Assembly: GCF_001424875.1 (NCBI RefSeq)
Contig: NZ_LMCT01000016.1
Coordinates: 45,586-95,231 of the forward strand
Length of the DNA stretch: 49,646 nucleotides
Direction: 5' to 3'
Source of the DNA: Kitasatospora sp. Root107
GTDB taxonomy: Bacteria; Actinomycetota; Actinomycetes; Streptomycetales; Streptomycetaceae
The notes under the pieces are model-generated. The model ran no database searches. It saw nothing but the letters and a program-made list of their open reading frames with translations, and was not told the DNA's origin. A program made the position numbers and the translations under genes. The stretch's first letter is position 1, and the number at the start of each line of letters is the position of its first letter. Positions 32,419 to 40,426 of the stretch are shown here, piece after piece.

Positions 32419-33090
32419 ATGAACCAGCACGGGAGTACCGCGCCGCTGACCGTGCTCCTCGCCGACGCGCAGCCGGCCGTCCGCCAGGGCTTACGCGCCA
32501 TGGTGGAGGCCTGTGGCACCGTCGCGGTGGTCGGCGAGGCGAGCAGCGCCGGCGAGGTGCTCGCCGCCGCCACCCGGCACCGCCCGGACGTCCTGGTCCT
32601 CGACCCGCTGATGGACGACGCTCCCGGCATGCGGATGATCAGCCAGGTGGTGCGGCTCACCCCGGAGACCGGCGTACTGGTCTTCAGCACCCTGGGGGAC
32701 GACAAGACGGTGGCCGCCGCCTTCCACGCCGGCGCCCGCGGCTACCTGCTCAAATGCTCCACCGCCGACCAGATCCTGCGCGGCATTCACGCCGTCGGCG
32801 CCGGCGAGGCGATCGTCGACCGCACCATCGCCGCCCGGCTCAGCGCGCTGATCGGCCTCGCGCCCCGCCCGCGCAGCTACCCGTTCCCGCAACTCAGCGA
32901 CCGTGAACGGGACGTGCTGGAACACCTCGCCGCCGGGAAGTCCAACACGGCGATCGCCCGCGAGCTCGCACTCGCCTCCAAGACCATCAGCAACCGCATC
33001 TCCAGCATCTTCGGAAAGCTGGGCGTCGCCGACCGAGCCCAGGCGATCGTGCTCGCCCGGAACGCCGGACTCGGCCTCACCCAGGCCTGA
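32419..33090 (+). CDS. NarL/LuxR-family response regulator with a TTA codon
   Basis: 223 residues. The receiver domain (about 10-130) has the phosphoacceptor Asp62 in LVLDPLMDD and Lys112 in GYLLKCS; the acidic pocket keeps one Asp (Asp16, LLADAQ) where two are usual. The LuxR helix-turn-helix (about 156-215) reads LSDRERDVLEHLAAGKSNTAIA ... SKTISNRISSIFGKLGV. No histidine kinase adjoins it, so it may be an orphan. Leu25 is encoded by TTA (32,491-32,493), the rare codon read by the bldA tRNA in Streptomyces. It is the only in-frame TTA I found in the cluster. GAGGGG precedes the ATG. Likely pathway-specific activator. Confidence 0.92.
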   Translation: MNQHGSTAPLTVLLADAQPAVRQGLRAMVEACGTVAVVGEASSAGEVLAAATRHRPDVLVLDPLMDDAPGMRMISQVVRLTPETGVLVFSTLGDDKTVAAAFHAGARGYLLKCSTADQILRGIHAVGAGEAIVDRTIAARLSALIGLAPRPRSYPFPQLSDRERDVLEHLAAGKSNTAIARELALASKTISNRISSIFGKLGVADRAQAIVLARNAGLGLTQA

Positions 33091-33135
33091 CCCACCGTCA
33101 ACTCCCGCCACTCACGCCCAGATCGGAGTCGGCCC

Positions 33136-33480
33136 ATGCCCGAGACCGCCCCCGGCCTCATCATCCGCCGCCAGGAACCCGCCCGGCTCGAACGTGCCCA
33201 TGGCCTCGACCTGGGAATGCTCCATCCCTGGGGCGACCTCACCACCCCCTTCCACGGTGCCTGGTGTGTGCTGCGGCCCGGCGACGTCACCGAGGTCCAC
33301 CAGCACACCGAACGCGAACTCTTCATCTGCATGGCCGGCCGGGCCGAGGTGCGCTCCGCCGACGGCAGCCACCCGATCGCGGCCGGCGACCTCGTCCTGC
33401 TGCCCGTCGACAGCGACCACTCGGTGGCCAACCCGCACGACGAGGACTTCGCCTACTACGCCATCTGGTGGGAGGTGTGA
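33136..33480 (+). CDS. Stand-alone cupin, candidate N-N-forming half of a split hydrazine synthetase
   Basis: 114 residues, a single-domain cupin with both motifs complete: motif 1 VHQHTERELFICMAG (His-x-His-x3-Glu-x6-Gly) and motif 2 GDLVLLPVDSDHSVAN (Gly-x5-Pro-x4-His-x3-Asn). The two His, the Glu and the second-motif His would bind a metal, typically Zn or Mn. In Spb40-type hydrazine synthetases a cupin fused to a MetRS-like domain rearranges the hydroxylamine ester to the hydrazine. Since the MetRS-like gene here lacks a cupin, this gene is the natural partner. It is coupled to the next gene by GTGA. GGAG lies eight bases before the ATG. Confidence 0.85.
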   Translation: MPETAPGLIIRRQEPARLERAHGLDLGMLHPWGDLTTPFHGAWCVLRPGDVTEVHQHTERELFICMAGRAEVRSADGSHPIAAGDLVLLPVDSDHSVANPHDEDFAYYAIWWEV

Positions 33481-33815
33481 ACCCCCGACAGATCGACTAC
33501 GAGGGCCGCCGCTTCCACACCCCCGACGGCGACCACCGCACCGTCGCCGTCTACCACCAACAGGGCGACCTGGTCTGGGGCGAGGTCACCGGAGGCATCG
33601 TCCGACGCGGCTGGACCGCCGGCACCCGGCAGCCCGACGGCACCCTCGCGATGGGTTACACCATCGTCTTCACCAACGGCGAGGTGGTCTGCGGTCGCAC
33701 CCACAACACCCCCTCGCTCACCTCCGACGGCCGCATCCGGCTGCGCGAGCAGTGGGAGCGCTACGGCCCGCACGCCACCCACGGCACCTCCACCATCGAG
33801 GAGCTGGCCGGATGA
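33477..33815 (+). CDS. Small beta-barrel-like protein of the family often labelled N-acetylglutamate synthase
   Basis: 112 residues from the GTG at 33477, which overlaps the cupin stop by four bases. The pattern YEGRRF ... VAVYHQQGDLVWGEVTGG ... GYTIVFTNGEVVCGRTHNTPSLTSDGRIRLREQWE ... STIEEL matches short proteins (about 110 residues) found across bacteria and commonly labelled N-acetylglutamate synthase without evidence. They look like a lipocalin-like beta-barrel that could bind a small ligand. No catalytic motif is evident. Coupling to the cupin on one side and, by ATGA, to a flavoprotein on the other suggests a pathway role such as a ligand-binding or cyclase-like protein. Confidence 0.75.
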   Translation: MNPRQIDYEGRRFHTPDGDHRTVAVYHQQGDLVWGEVTGGIVRRGWTAGTRQPDGTLAMGYTIVFTNGEVVCGRTHNTPSLTSDGRIRLREQWERYGPHATHGTSTIEELAG

Positions 33816-35179
33816 CCGCCCCGGACTGGGCCCTGCTCGACAAGCACACCACCGGCGTCCTGCTGCGCCCCGGCGACGCCGCCTTCGCCGACTCCTCCAC
33901 CCCCTTCAACCGCCGGTACGCCGGCCGCGCCCCCGCCGTCGTCCTGCAGGCCGCCGACCGCACCGACGTCCTGCGCGCCATCGACTGGGCCCGGGAGAGC
34001 GGCGTGCCGATCGTCCCGCGCAGCGGCGGTCACTCCTACGCCGGACACTCCGTCAACTCCGGCCTGGTGGTCGACCTGCGCGCCCTGGACGCGATCTCGG
34101 TCGACCCCGCCGCCGGGCAGGTCACCGTCGGCGGCGGCGTCCTCACCGGGGCCCTCTACGCCGCGCTGCGCCCGCACCGGCTCGCCCTGCCGCTCGGCAA
34201 CGGCGCAGGTGTCGGCATCGCCGGACTCGCCCTCGGCGGCGGTTCCGCCGCCACCTCCCGAAAGCTGGGCCTGACCGCCGACACCCTGCTCCACACCACC
34301 CTGGCCACCGCCGACGGCACGGCCCTGGACTGCGACGAGCGGCGCAACCCCGACCTCTTCTGGGCCTGCCGCGGCGGTGGTGGCGGCAACTTCGGCATCA
34401 ACCTCGACCTCACCTTCCAGGCCGTCGAGGCCCCCGCCGCCAGCACCTGCCTGCTGCTCTGGGAGGCCGAACACGCCCCTGCGGTCTTCGACGCCGTCCA
34501 GCGGCTGATGCTCACCCTCCCCGAGGAGACCTCGCTCCGGCTCGGCGCCGCCACCTCCAGGGCCACCGGCACCATCGTCTCCGCGATCGGACTCCACCTC
34601 GGCCCCGCCGCCGAACTGCGCGAGCTGCTCGCCCCCGCGCTCGCGGCCGGCACGCCGCTGCGTGCCGAGATCGCCGACCGGGACTTCTGGGACGCCATGG
34701 ACTACCTCCAACACCAGACCAGCGCCGGGGCGTTCGCCGTCCGCACGCACTTCGCCACCCGGCCGCTGCCGCCCGCCGCGGTCGAGGCCGCTCTCGCCCA
34801 GCTGGCCGCCTGGCCCGGCAGCGACAACCCCGACGGCTGCGGCCTCGCCCTGTTCGGCTGGGGCGGCGCGATCAACCGGGTCCACCCACAGGACACCGCC
34901 TTCGTCCATCGCGGCGCCGAGTACCTGGTCAGCCTCGACACCTCCTGGCAGGAGGACGACGACCCCGGCGCGGTGGCCGCCAACCTGGCCTGGCTGGCCG
35001 GCCTTGACCAGCTGATCGCACCGCACGCGATCGACGGCGCCTACCTGAACTTCACCGACCCGGACCTGCCTGACTGGCAACACGCCTACTACGGCGCGAA
35101 CTATCCGCGGCTGGTCACCACGAAGCGCCGCCATGACCCGGACGGACTGTTCAACTTCCGGCAGTCCATCGGTAGTTGA
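33812..35179 (+). CDS. BBE-like FAD-linked oxidase
   Basis: 455 residues of the FAD_binding_4 / berberine-bridge family. The FAD-binding domain has PIVPRSGGHSYAGHS, whose His is the usual 8-alpha covalent attachment site. It is followed by GNGAGVGIAGLALGGGSAATSRKLGLTAD and RGGGGGNFGINLDLTF, and the C-terminal BBE segment YYGANYPRLVTTKRRHDPDGLFNFRQSI. The second (cysteinyl) flavin link found in bicovalent members has no Cys at the expected place (the stretch reads LGNGAG), so a single covalent bond is likely. These enzymes oxidise alcohols or amines or close rings using oxygen. The ATG overlaps the previous stop. Confidence 0.9.
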   Translation: MTAPDWALLDKHTTGVLLRPGDAAFADSSTPFNRRYAGRAPAVVLQAADRTDVLRAIDWARESGVPIVPRSGGHSYAGHSVNSGLVVDLRALDAISVDPAAGQVTVGGGVLTGALYAALRPHRLALPLGNGAGVGIAGLALGGGSAATSRKLGLTADTLLHTTLATADGTALDCDERRNPDLFWACRGGGGGNFGINLDLTFQAVEAPAASTCLLLWEAEHAPAVFDAVQRLMLTLPEETSLRLGAATSRATGTIVSAIGLHLGPAAELRELLAPALAAGTPLRAEIADRDFWDAMDYLQHQTSAGAFAVRTHFATRPLPPAAVEAALAQLAAWPGSDNPDGCGLALFGWGGAINRVHPQDTAFVHRGAEYLVSLDTSWQEDDDPGAVAANLAWLAGLDQLIAPHAIDGAYLNFTDPDLPDWQHAYYGANYPRLVTTKRRHDPDGLFNFRQSIGS

Positions 35180-35202
35180 CCACTTTTTGTCTTCGCCCAG
35201 CT

Positions 35203-35219
35203 GCTGACCGGTCGTCAGC
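35203..35219. promoter_or_regulatory. Small dyad between the flavoprotein and DDAH genes
   Basis: GCTGAC-CGGTC-GTCAGC is a 6-bp perfect stem with a 5-base loop, 24 bases after the flavoprotein stop codon and 30 before the DDAH start. It could be a weak terminator or an operator of the DDAH gene. Confidence 0.3.
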
Positions 35220-35248
35220 TCCGCCGCCATCCCCGGAAGGACACCACC

Positions 35249-36061
35249 GTGTCGCCGCGTACTGCCCGTCCCCGGCACTACCTGATGTGCCGGCCCGCCC
35301 ACTTCACCGTCGACTACTCGATCAACCCGTGGATGGACCCGGCGAAGCCCACCGACAACGGCGCCGCACTGGCGCAGTGGGAGCAACTGCACGCCCTGTT
35401 CCTCCGGCTCGGGCACACCGTGGAGCTGATCGACCCGCTCCCCGGCCTGCCCGACATGGTGTTCGCCGCCAACGGCGCCACCGTGGTCGACGACAAGGTG
35501 CTGGTGGCGCGGTTCCGGTACCAGGAGCGGGTCGCCGAGGCACCCGCGTTCGCCGCCTGGTTCCGGCAGAACGGCTACCGCGAAGTCCGCCAGACCACCC
35601 ACTCCAACGAGGGCGAGGGCGACCTGCTGGTGGTCGGCGAACGGATCCTGGCCGGCAGCGGCTTCCGCACCGACCGCCGGGCGCACGCCGAAGCCGCGGA
35701 GTTCCTCGACCGCGAGGTGGTCACCCTCGAGCTGACCGACCCGCGCTACTACCACCTGGACACCGCGCTCGCAGTGCTCAGCGATACCGAGATCATGTAC
35801 TACCCCGGGGCATTCACCCCCGACTCCCGCGCCGTCCTGGAGCGCCTGTACCCCGACTCGATCCAGGCCACCGCCGCCGACGCCCAGGTCTTCGGCCTCA
35901 ACGCGGTCTCCGACGGCGAGCGCGTCATCCTCCCGGAGGCGGCCGTCCACCTCGCCGAGCGGCTGCGCGCACGGGGCTTCACGCCGATCGGCGTCAACCT
36001 CACCGAACTGCTCCGGGCCGGCGGCAGCGTCAAGTGCTGCACCCTGGAACTGCGCCACTGA
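35249..36061 (+). CDS. Dimethylargininase-like (DDAH / amidinotransferase-fold) hydrolase
   Basis: 270 residues of the guanidino-group-modifying superfamily. Visible signatures are PDMVFAANGATVV, the Asn/Glu/Gly/Asp cluster NEGEGDL, the catalytic His in YYHLDTAL and the nucleophilic Cys in SVKCCTLEL near the C-terminus. DDAH converts methylated arginine to citrulline; relatives act as arginine deiminases or amidinotransferases. The start is GTG at 35249 with GGAAGGA upstream. It lies 69 bases after the flavoprotein on the same strand and is followed by a terminator. It may belong to the cluster, supplying or modifying a guanidino or related group, or be an ordinary catabolic gene; I cannot decide. 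Confidence 0.88.
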   Translation: MSPRTARPRHYLMCRPAHFTVDYSINPWMDPAKPTDNGAALAQWEQLHALFLRLGHTVELIDPLPGLPDMVFAANGATVVDDKVLVARFRYQERVAEAPAFAAWFRQNGYREVRQTTHSNEGEGDLLVVGERILAGSGFRTDRRAHAEAAEFLDREVVTLELTDPRYYHLDTALAVLSDTEIMYYPGAFTPDSRAVLERLYPDSIQATAADAQVFGLNAVSDGERVILPEAAVHLAERLRARGFTPIGVNLTELLRAGGSVKCCTLELRH

Positions 36062-36125
36062 TACGAAGGCCCCTCGTGCGACCCCTCCTGAGGATCAGGC
36101 AACCCCGACGGATCGGAGCAGGAAC

Positions 36126-36151
36126 GCCCCCGACCTGAGTCGGCCGGGGGC
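36126..36151 (+). terminator. Probable terminator after the DDAH gene
   Basis: GCCCCCGAC and GTCGGCCGGGGGC form an imperfect GC-rich hairpin with a bulge, followed by CTTCTG. It lies about 65 bases after the stop. The remainder of the gap 36,062-36,248 shows no gene. Confidence 0.55.
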
Positions 36152-36248
36152 TTCTGCGAGTCTGGCGACGCCGCCGGTCACATGTGCTGCGGCACAGGGT
36201 TCTCCCGGGCTGGTACACCGTGGTCTTCGCCTCGCCGTACGCCATCCG

Positions 36249-37199
36249 TTACTGCCCGGTCCGGTTGGTGTTGGTGAGCGTCTGTTGCGGGGCGGTCGGT
36301 GGTGCGAACAGTGTCTGGACGGTTTTGGTGGCCAGGTCGCGCAGCCAGGTGTGGGCGCGGTCGTCGTCGTAGCGCTGGTGCCACAGCAGGTGCAGGGGGA
36401 CCTCAGGCAGCGGGAGCGGCGGCGGCAGTGTGGCCAGGCCGAGTTGTTCCCGTGCTGCGCGGGTGACCGCGTCGGGGAGAGTGACGACGAGGTCGGTGTC
36501 GAGGGCGAGTTGTAGTGCGAAGGCCGCGGTGGGCCCGGCGGCGGCGACGTGTCGCTTGAGGCCGTGGTCTGCCAGGGCGTCGTCGATCGGGTCGCGCAGG
36601 CTTCCGCGTCGCGAAACGGTGAGGTGTTCGGCGGCTGCGTAGCGCTCGATGCTCAGCGGGCCTTCGGTGAGGGGGTGGCCCGGTCGGACGGCGACGACCA
36701 GCCGGTCCCGGCCGACGAGTCGGTGGCGGATGTCGGGGAGGGTCGGAGCGCTGGAGCTCGATTCGAGGTCGACCTCACCCCGACGCAACTCCGCATCGTC
36801 CGTGCCGGGTTCGGCCGACAGGCGCAGCCGGACGCCGGGGGCCTGGCGGTGGACGGCGGTGATCAGGGCGGTGCCGCAGGCGGCGGTCAGGGCGTCGTGC
36901 CAGCGCACGGTGAACACCCGGTCCAGAGCTGCCAGGTCGAGTTCTTGCTGCGCGGACAGCAGGTGGTGGGCCTGCTGTACGACCGCGTGGACCTGGGCGC
37001 GCATCGCCAGCGCGCGGGTGGTGGGGACCATGCTGCGGCCGGTGCGGACCAGGATCTGGTCACCGGTCGCCTTGCGGATGCGGCCCAGGGAGCGGCTCAT
37101 GGCCGGTGCGGTGACGTGGAGGCGGGCTGCCGCGCCGGCGACGCTCCCCTCTTCCAGCAGGGCGTCGAGGGCAGTGAGCAGGTTCAGATCCAGTTGCAT
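36249..37199 (-). CDS. LysR-family transcriptional regulator
   Basis: 316 residues from the ATG at 37199 (MQLDLNLLTALDALLEEGS). The winged helix (about 3-62) reads SVAGAAARLHVTAPAMSRSLGRIR. A PBP2-like effector domain follows (VRWHDALTAACGTALITAVHR ... RHRLVGRDRLVVAVRPGHPL). Longer in-frame readings up to 37607 overlap the divergent gene and are rejected. It is divergent from the inositol-phosphatase-like gene across 115 bases and probably controls it together with the reductase gene downstream. The effector is unknown. Confidence 0.93.
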   Translation of the reverse strand: MQLDLNLLTALDALLEEGSVAGAAARLHVTAPAMSRSLGRIRKATGDQILVRTGRSMVPTTRALAMRAQVHAVVQQAHHLLSAQQELDLAALDRVFTVRWHDALTAACGTALITAVHRQAPGVRLRLSAEPGTDDAELRRGEVDLESSSSAPTLPDIRHRLVGRDRLVVAVRPGHPLTEGPLSIERYAAAEHLTVSRRGSLRDPIDDALADHGLKRHVAAAGPTAAFALQLALDTDLVVTLPDAVTRAAREQLGLATLPPPLPLPEVPLHLLWHQRYDDDRAHTWLRDLATKTVQTLFAPPTAPQQTLTNTNRTGQ

Positions 37200-37314
37200 G
37201 GCAGTAACTCTACGAGTGAATAGCATGCACTTGTTGTTAATGATCGGGAGGCCTACCTTCGAAGTGCAGGCGCAAGACAAGCCGCCCGCACACATCGAAC
37301 CCAGGGAGCCCGCC

Positions 37315-38127
37315 ATGAGCACAGCCATGCCTTTCGCCGCCGACAGGACGCTGCTGTCCGAGGTGACCGCCGCGGTGAAGACCGCCGGCCTCACCCTGCG
37401 CGACCGCCACACCCCGTACGCCCGGGGCGTGAGTCTGGACGAGGTCGTGGGCGAGATCCACGCCAACGACGACGCGGTGCTGGACGTGCTGCGGGAGCCC
37501 CTGCTGCGGGCCCGGCGGGGATCGCAGTGGGCCGAGGACGAGCTGGCCGGCGGTGCGCTCCCGGCGGGGGAGTGGTGGGTCGTCGACCCCGCCGAGGGCA
37601 ACATCAACCACGTTCACGGTATGGAGGACTGGGCCGTGACCGCCACCCTGGTCCGCGACAACCAGCCGGTGCTCACCGTCGTCCACCTGCCACTGACCGG
37701 CGACACCTACACCGCTGTCGTCGGCGGCGGTGCCCGCCTCAACGACCGGCCCCTGCAGGCGTCCGCCAAGACCGATCTGGGCGCCGCGCTCGTCGGCACC
37801 GGCCAGGCGAGGCCCGGCGAGGACGAACGCACCTACCGGCGAATCGGTGACTCGGTCACCGCCATGCTCATCAGCGGCCTGGTCGTGCGCGTGTCCGTTC
37901 CCGCCACGATGCAGCTCATCCACGTTGCGGCCGGACGCACGGACGCGTTCTGGCAGTTCTCCGACGTCCGTTCCGGTCTGGTCGCCGGCGCGCTGCTGGT
38001 CTCCGAGGCCGGAGGCACCGTCACCGACCTGGCGGGCGAGCCCTGGAACACCGGCAGCCGCGACTTCCTGGCCGCCGCCCCCGGCATCCACACCGCCGCC
38101 CTCAAGGTCCTGTCGCCGATCGCCTGA
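37315..38127 (+). CDS. Inositol-monophosphatase-family protein with altered metal motifs
   Basis: 270 residues. The family fold is recognisable from WWVVDPAEGNINHVHGMEDWAV and the C-terminal SGLVAGALLVSEAGGTVTDLAG. In active enzymes the first motif is DPxDGTxNFVHG and the second is WDxAAG. Here DPAEGNINHVHG changes the second Asp to Glu and the Thr to Asn, and the second motif reads SDVRSGLVAG, so two metal-binding sites look altered. It may be a weak or repurposed phosphatase. The ATG at 37315 follows AGGGAG. The gene lies 49 bases before the F420-reductase-like gene, and both are probably controlled by the divergent LysR protein. Confidence 0.82.
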   Translation: MSTAMPFAADRTLLSEVTAAVKTAGLTLRDRHTPYARGVSLDEVVGEIHANDDAVLDVLREPLLRARRGSQWAEDELAGGALPAGEWWVVDPAEGNINHVHGMEDWAVTATLVRDNQPVLTVVHLPLTGDTYTAVVGGGARLNDRPLQASAKTDLGAALVGTGQARPGEDERTYRRIGDSVTAMLISGLVVRVSVPATMQLIHVAAGRTDAFWQFSDVRSGLVAGALLVSEAGGTVTDLAGEPWNTGSRDFLAAAPGIHTAALKVLSPIA

Positions 38128-38176
38128 CCCGGACGCCTCCGCTCCACCCACCTCACACCGCAAGGAGCATCACCTC

Positions 38177-38821
38177 ATGACCAGCATCGGCATCCTGGGC
38201 GCCGGCCGCGTCGGCGCCAACCTCGCCGGCAAGCTCTCCGCAGCCGGACACCGTGTCACCCTCGGTGTCCGGAACCGGGCAGAGACCGCAGCCGTTGCCA
38301 CCGGCATCGCCCCGCAGATCGCCTTCGCCGACCAGCGCACCACCGCCCGCACCGCGGACATCGTGATCAACGCGACGCCCGGCGACAGCTCCCTGGAGCG
38401 CCTGGCCGGCCTGCGCACCGAGCTCTCCGGAAAACTCCTCGTCGATGTCTCCAACGCCACCCGCGACGCCGATGACGGCCTGCCCGGCGACCTGTGCTAC
38501 CCCGGCAGCAGCCTCGCCGAGCAACTGCAGGCCGCCCTCCCCGACACCCATGTGGTCAAGACCCTCAACACCATGCTGTTCATGGTCATGACCGCTCCCG
38601 AAACCCTGGCCACCCCACCGACCGCCTATCTCTCGGGCGATGACCAGAACGCGAAGAAGACCGTCACCGGCCTGCTCGGCGACCTGGGTTGGCAGCCCGG
38701 ATGGATCGAGGACCTCGGCGGCATCACCACAGCACGCGCCACCGAGGCCATGATCCTCGTGGTTCCCCACATCCTGCGCCGACACGGCTTCAAGCCCTTC
38801 GCGGTCTCCCTCGCCCGCTGA
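38177..38821 (+). CDS. NADPH-F420-reductase-like NAD(P)-binding protein
   Basis: 214 residues. The N-terminal GILGAGRVGANLAGKLSAAGHRVTLGVRN is a classic Rossmann motif with Arg/Asn after strand 2, fitting NADP. The segments VINATPGD, LVDVSNATR and HVVKTLNTMLFMVM are typical of the NADPH-dependent F420 reductase / NADP oxidoreductase family. The exact electron acceptor cannot be told from sequence. AAGGAG precedes the ATG. It forms a two-gene unit with the inositol-phosphatase-like gene. A short hairpin, ACCCG-TCAAGA-CCGGGT, lies right at its stop (about 38,821-38,837) and may end the transcript; the rest of the gap to 39,029 shows nothing. Confidence 0.87.
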   Translation: MTSIGILGAGRVGANLAGKLSAAGHRVTLGVRNRAETAAVATGIAPQIAFADQRTTARTADIVINATPGDSSLERLAGLRTELSGKLLVDVSNATRDADDGLPGDLCYPGSSLAEQLQAALPDTHVVKTLNTMLFMVMTAPETLATPPTAYLSGDDQNAKKTVTGLLGDLGWQPGWIEDLGGITTARATEAMILVVPHILRRHGFKPFAVSLAR

Positions 38822-39029
38822 CCCGTCAAGACCGGGTTCAGACCAGACCAGTGGCGGGCTCGTGCGAAGCAGTCTGGCGCCGGCATGGACAACGCCCGCT
38901 GAGCTTCGAGATCTACGACTGACCGAGCCCGCGCAGCTTCCGATCGCTGCTCACGGCCTTGAGCCGCGAGGGTGTTGACGCGGTACTTGGTTGGGTGTTG
39001 TCAGCGAGCCGTGGACGAGGCGTGGGCGG

Positions 39030-39752
39030 TCACGGCAGGACCAGCCAGGCCGTGTACCGCACGAGGCCAATGGCCCGCTCGGCGTCGAACAGGGCGGGTG
39101 GCGCGTAGTCGTCCCGTTCGCTGGTCAGTGCCGCGAGTGTCAACTCGCGGGCTGGTGCCAGTACTTGGGAGGATTCGGCGATGAAGGTGACCACGGCGGG
39201 TGTGGTGGCGAGTGGGGCCGCGCTGTCGAGGATGTCGAGGCGGCGGTGCAGTCGTGCAATCCGCCTGGCGACGTCGTCGTCGGTGACCGGCCGGCCGGCC
39301 GGCTCGGGCCAGTCGAGTGCGTCGTCGAGCGTGCGCAGTGCCCGGTGATCCTCGGGGGTGAGGGTGTGCCGGGCGTGGTAGCAGCCGTCCTCGGCGGCTG
39401 TGGCGATGGCGCGGATCGCTTCGCAGAGCGGCCGAGGGGTGAGGGCGAGCCTGCGGCCTGCCCACTCGCCGGCGTACTCGGCGAGGGTGGGTTCACCGGT
39501 GCGGTTCTCGTCGTCGACGGTGGTGAAGTCGTCGTCGATGTCGCTGTGGCGAGGCGAGTTCTCACCGAGGAGCTCGATCGGGTGGTAGACGTGCTCGGCA
39601 AGGAATCGCCAGACCGCCTGGGTGGCGACCGGGTCCTCGTGGCGGGGCCCCGACGGCAGGAACAGCACCCGGGGATCTGCGATGTTCCAGAACCATCCGA
39701 GCGGAAGCACCAGTTTGCAACGGAAACAGACCAGATCTGCGTTGTCGGCCAT
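39030..39752 (-). CDS. Hypothetical protein
   Basis: 240 residues, not recognised. Near the N-terminus one CxxC pair occurs (LVCFRCKLVL), without a second pair to complete a zinc ribbon. The middle (TPRPLCEAIRAIATAAEDGCYHARHTLTPEDH) and the C-terminal half are helical and rich in Arg, Ala and Asp. No signal peptide or membrane helix is visible, so it is probably cytoplasmic. Codon third-position GC is consistent with a real gene. The ATG at 39752 is preceded by GGGG. It stands alone, with about 200 bases to each neighbour. Confidence 0.7.
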   Translation of the reverse strand: MADNADLVCFRCKLVLPLGWFWNIADPRVLFLPSGPRHEDPVATQAVWRFLAEHVYHPIELLGENSPRHSDIDDDFTTVDDENRTGEPTLAEYAGEWAGRRLALTPRPLCEAIRAIATAAEDGCYHARHTLTPEDHRALRTLDDALDWPEPAGRPVTDDDVARRIARLHRRLDILDSAAPLATTPAVVTFIAESSQVLAPARELTLAALTSERDDYAPPALFDAERAIGLVRYTAWLVLP

Positions 39753-39952
39753 GCGTACCCCCGTGAATCGTCCGACCGCTGACCGGCCCGCCGGACGCAG
39801 TCAATCAGCGTTCGGCCCCGGCCGACCACCGGGTTTGCCGGCGACCTGAGCCTGACGTGGGGTCAGCGGTGGCCAGTCCCGCGACCCGCGCCGTGAGGTG
39901 CCGGTGTGCATACTTAGCGGACGATCAGTGGGACGGTGAAGGTGATGACGCG

Positions 39953-40426
39953 GTGAAACTGGCTGAAGCGCTCGCGGAGCGCGCGGCTGCGGTGCGGCGG
40001 GTGGAGCAGTTGCGGGCGCGTGTCGTCGGCAGTGCCCGTTACCAGGAGGGCGAGGAACCGGCCGAGAACGCGGCGGAGGTTCTGGCCCAGGCCGGGGAGG
40101 TGCTGGACGAGCTGGAGCGGTTGATCCGTCAGATCAACCGGACCAACTCCACCGCGATCATCGAGGGCGGCGGCACTCTTACCGACGCCCTCGCCCGCCG
40201 GGATGTCCTGCGGCTGCGCCACTCGGTGACCACCGCGGCCGCCGACGCCGCCTCCGGACGCGACCAGCGCGGGGCCGTACGGCAGTTGCGGTCCGAACTC
40301 AGGATCCTCTCCGCCCTGCCGGTCGCCGAGCTTCGCGCCGACGCTGACGTCCTGGCCAAGGAGATCCGCGAGGTGGACACCCTGATCCAGCGCAGCAACT
40401 GGGAGATCGACCTGATCGAGGACTGA
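39953..40426 (+). CDS. DIP1984-family (septicolysin-like) protein
   Basis: 157 residues from the GTG at 39953 (VKLAEALAERAAAVRRVEQL). The family pattern is clear: QEGEEPAENAAEVLAQAGEVLDELERLIRQINRTN, then LTDALARRDVLRLRHSV and a C-terminal ADVLAKEIREVDTLIQRSNWEIDL. The protein is almost entirely helical and likely coiled-coil. The family is widespread in actinobacteria and phyla beyond, and its molecular role is unknown; the septicolysin name is historical. GAAGGTGA lies upstream of the start. A 7-bp hairpin follows the stop codon directly. Confidence 0.88.
   Translation: MKLAEALAERAAAVRRVEQLRARVVGSARYQEGEEPAENAAEVLAQAGEVLDELERLIRQINRTNSTAIIEGGGTLTDALARRDVLRLRHSVTTAAADAASGRDQRGAVRQLRSELRILSALPVAELRADADVLAKEIREVDTLIQRSNWEIDLIED

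Noticed and set aside
33761..36058. 765-residue minus-strand open frame across the flavoprotein and DDAH genes
   Set aside because: Gly/Val/Gln-rich antisense frame with no recognisable domain; both underlying plus-strand genes have complete family motifs.
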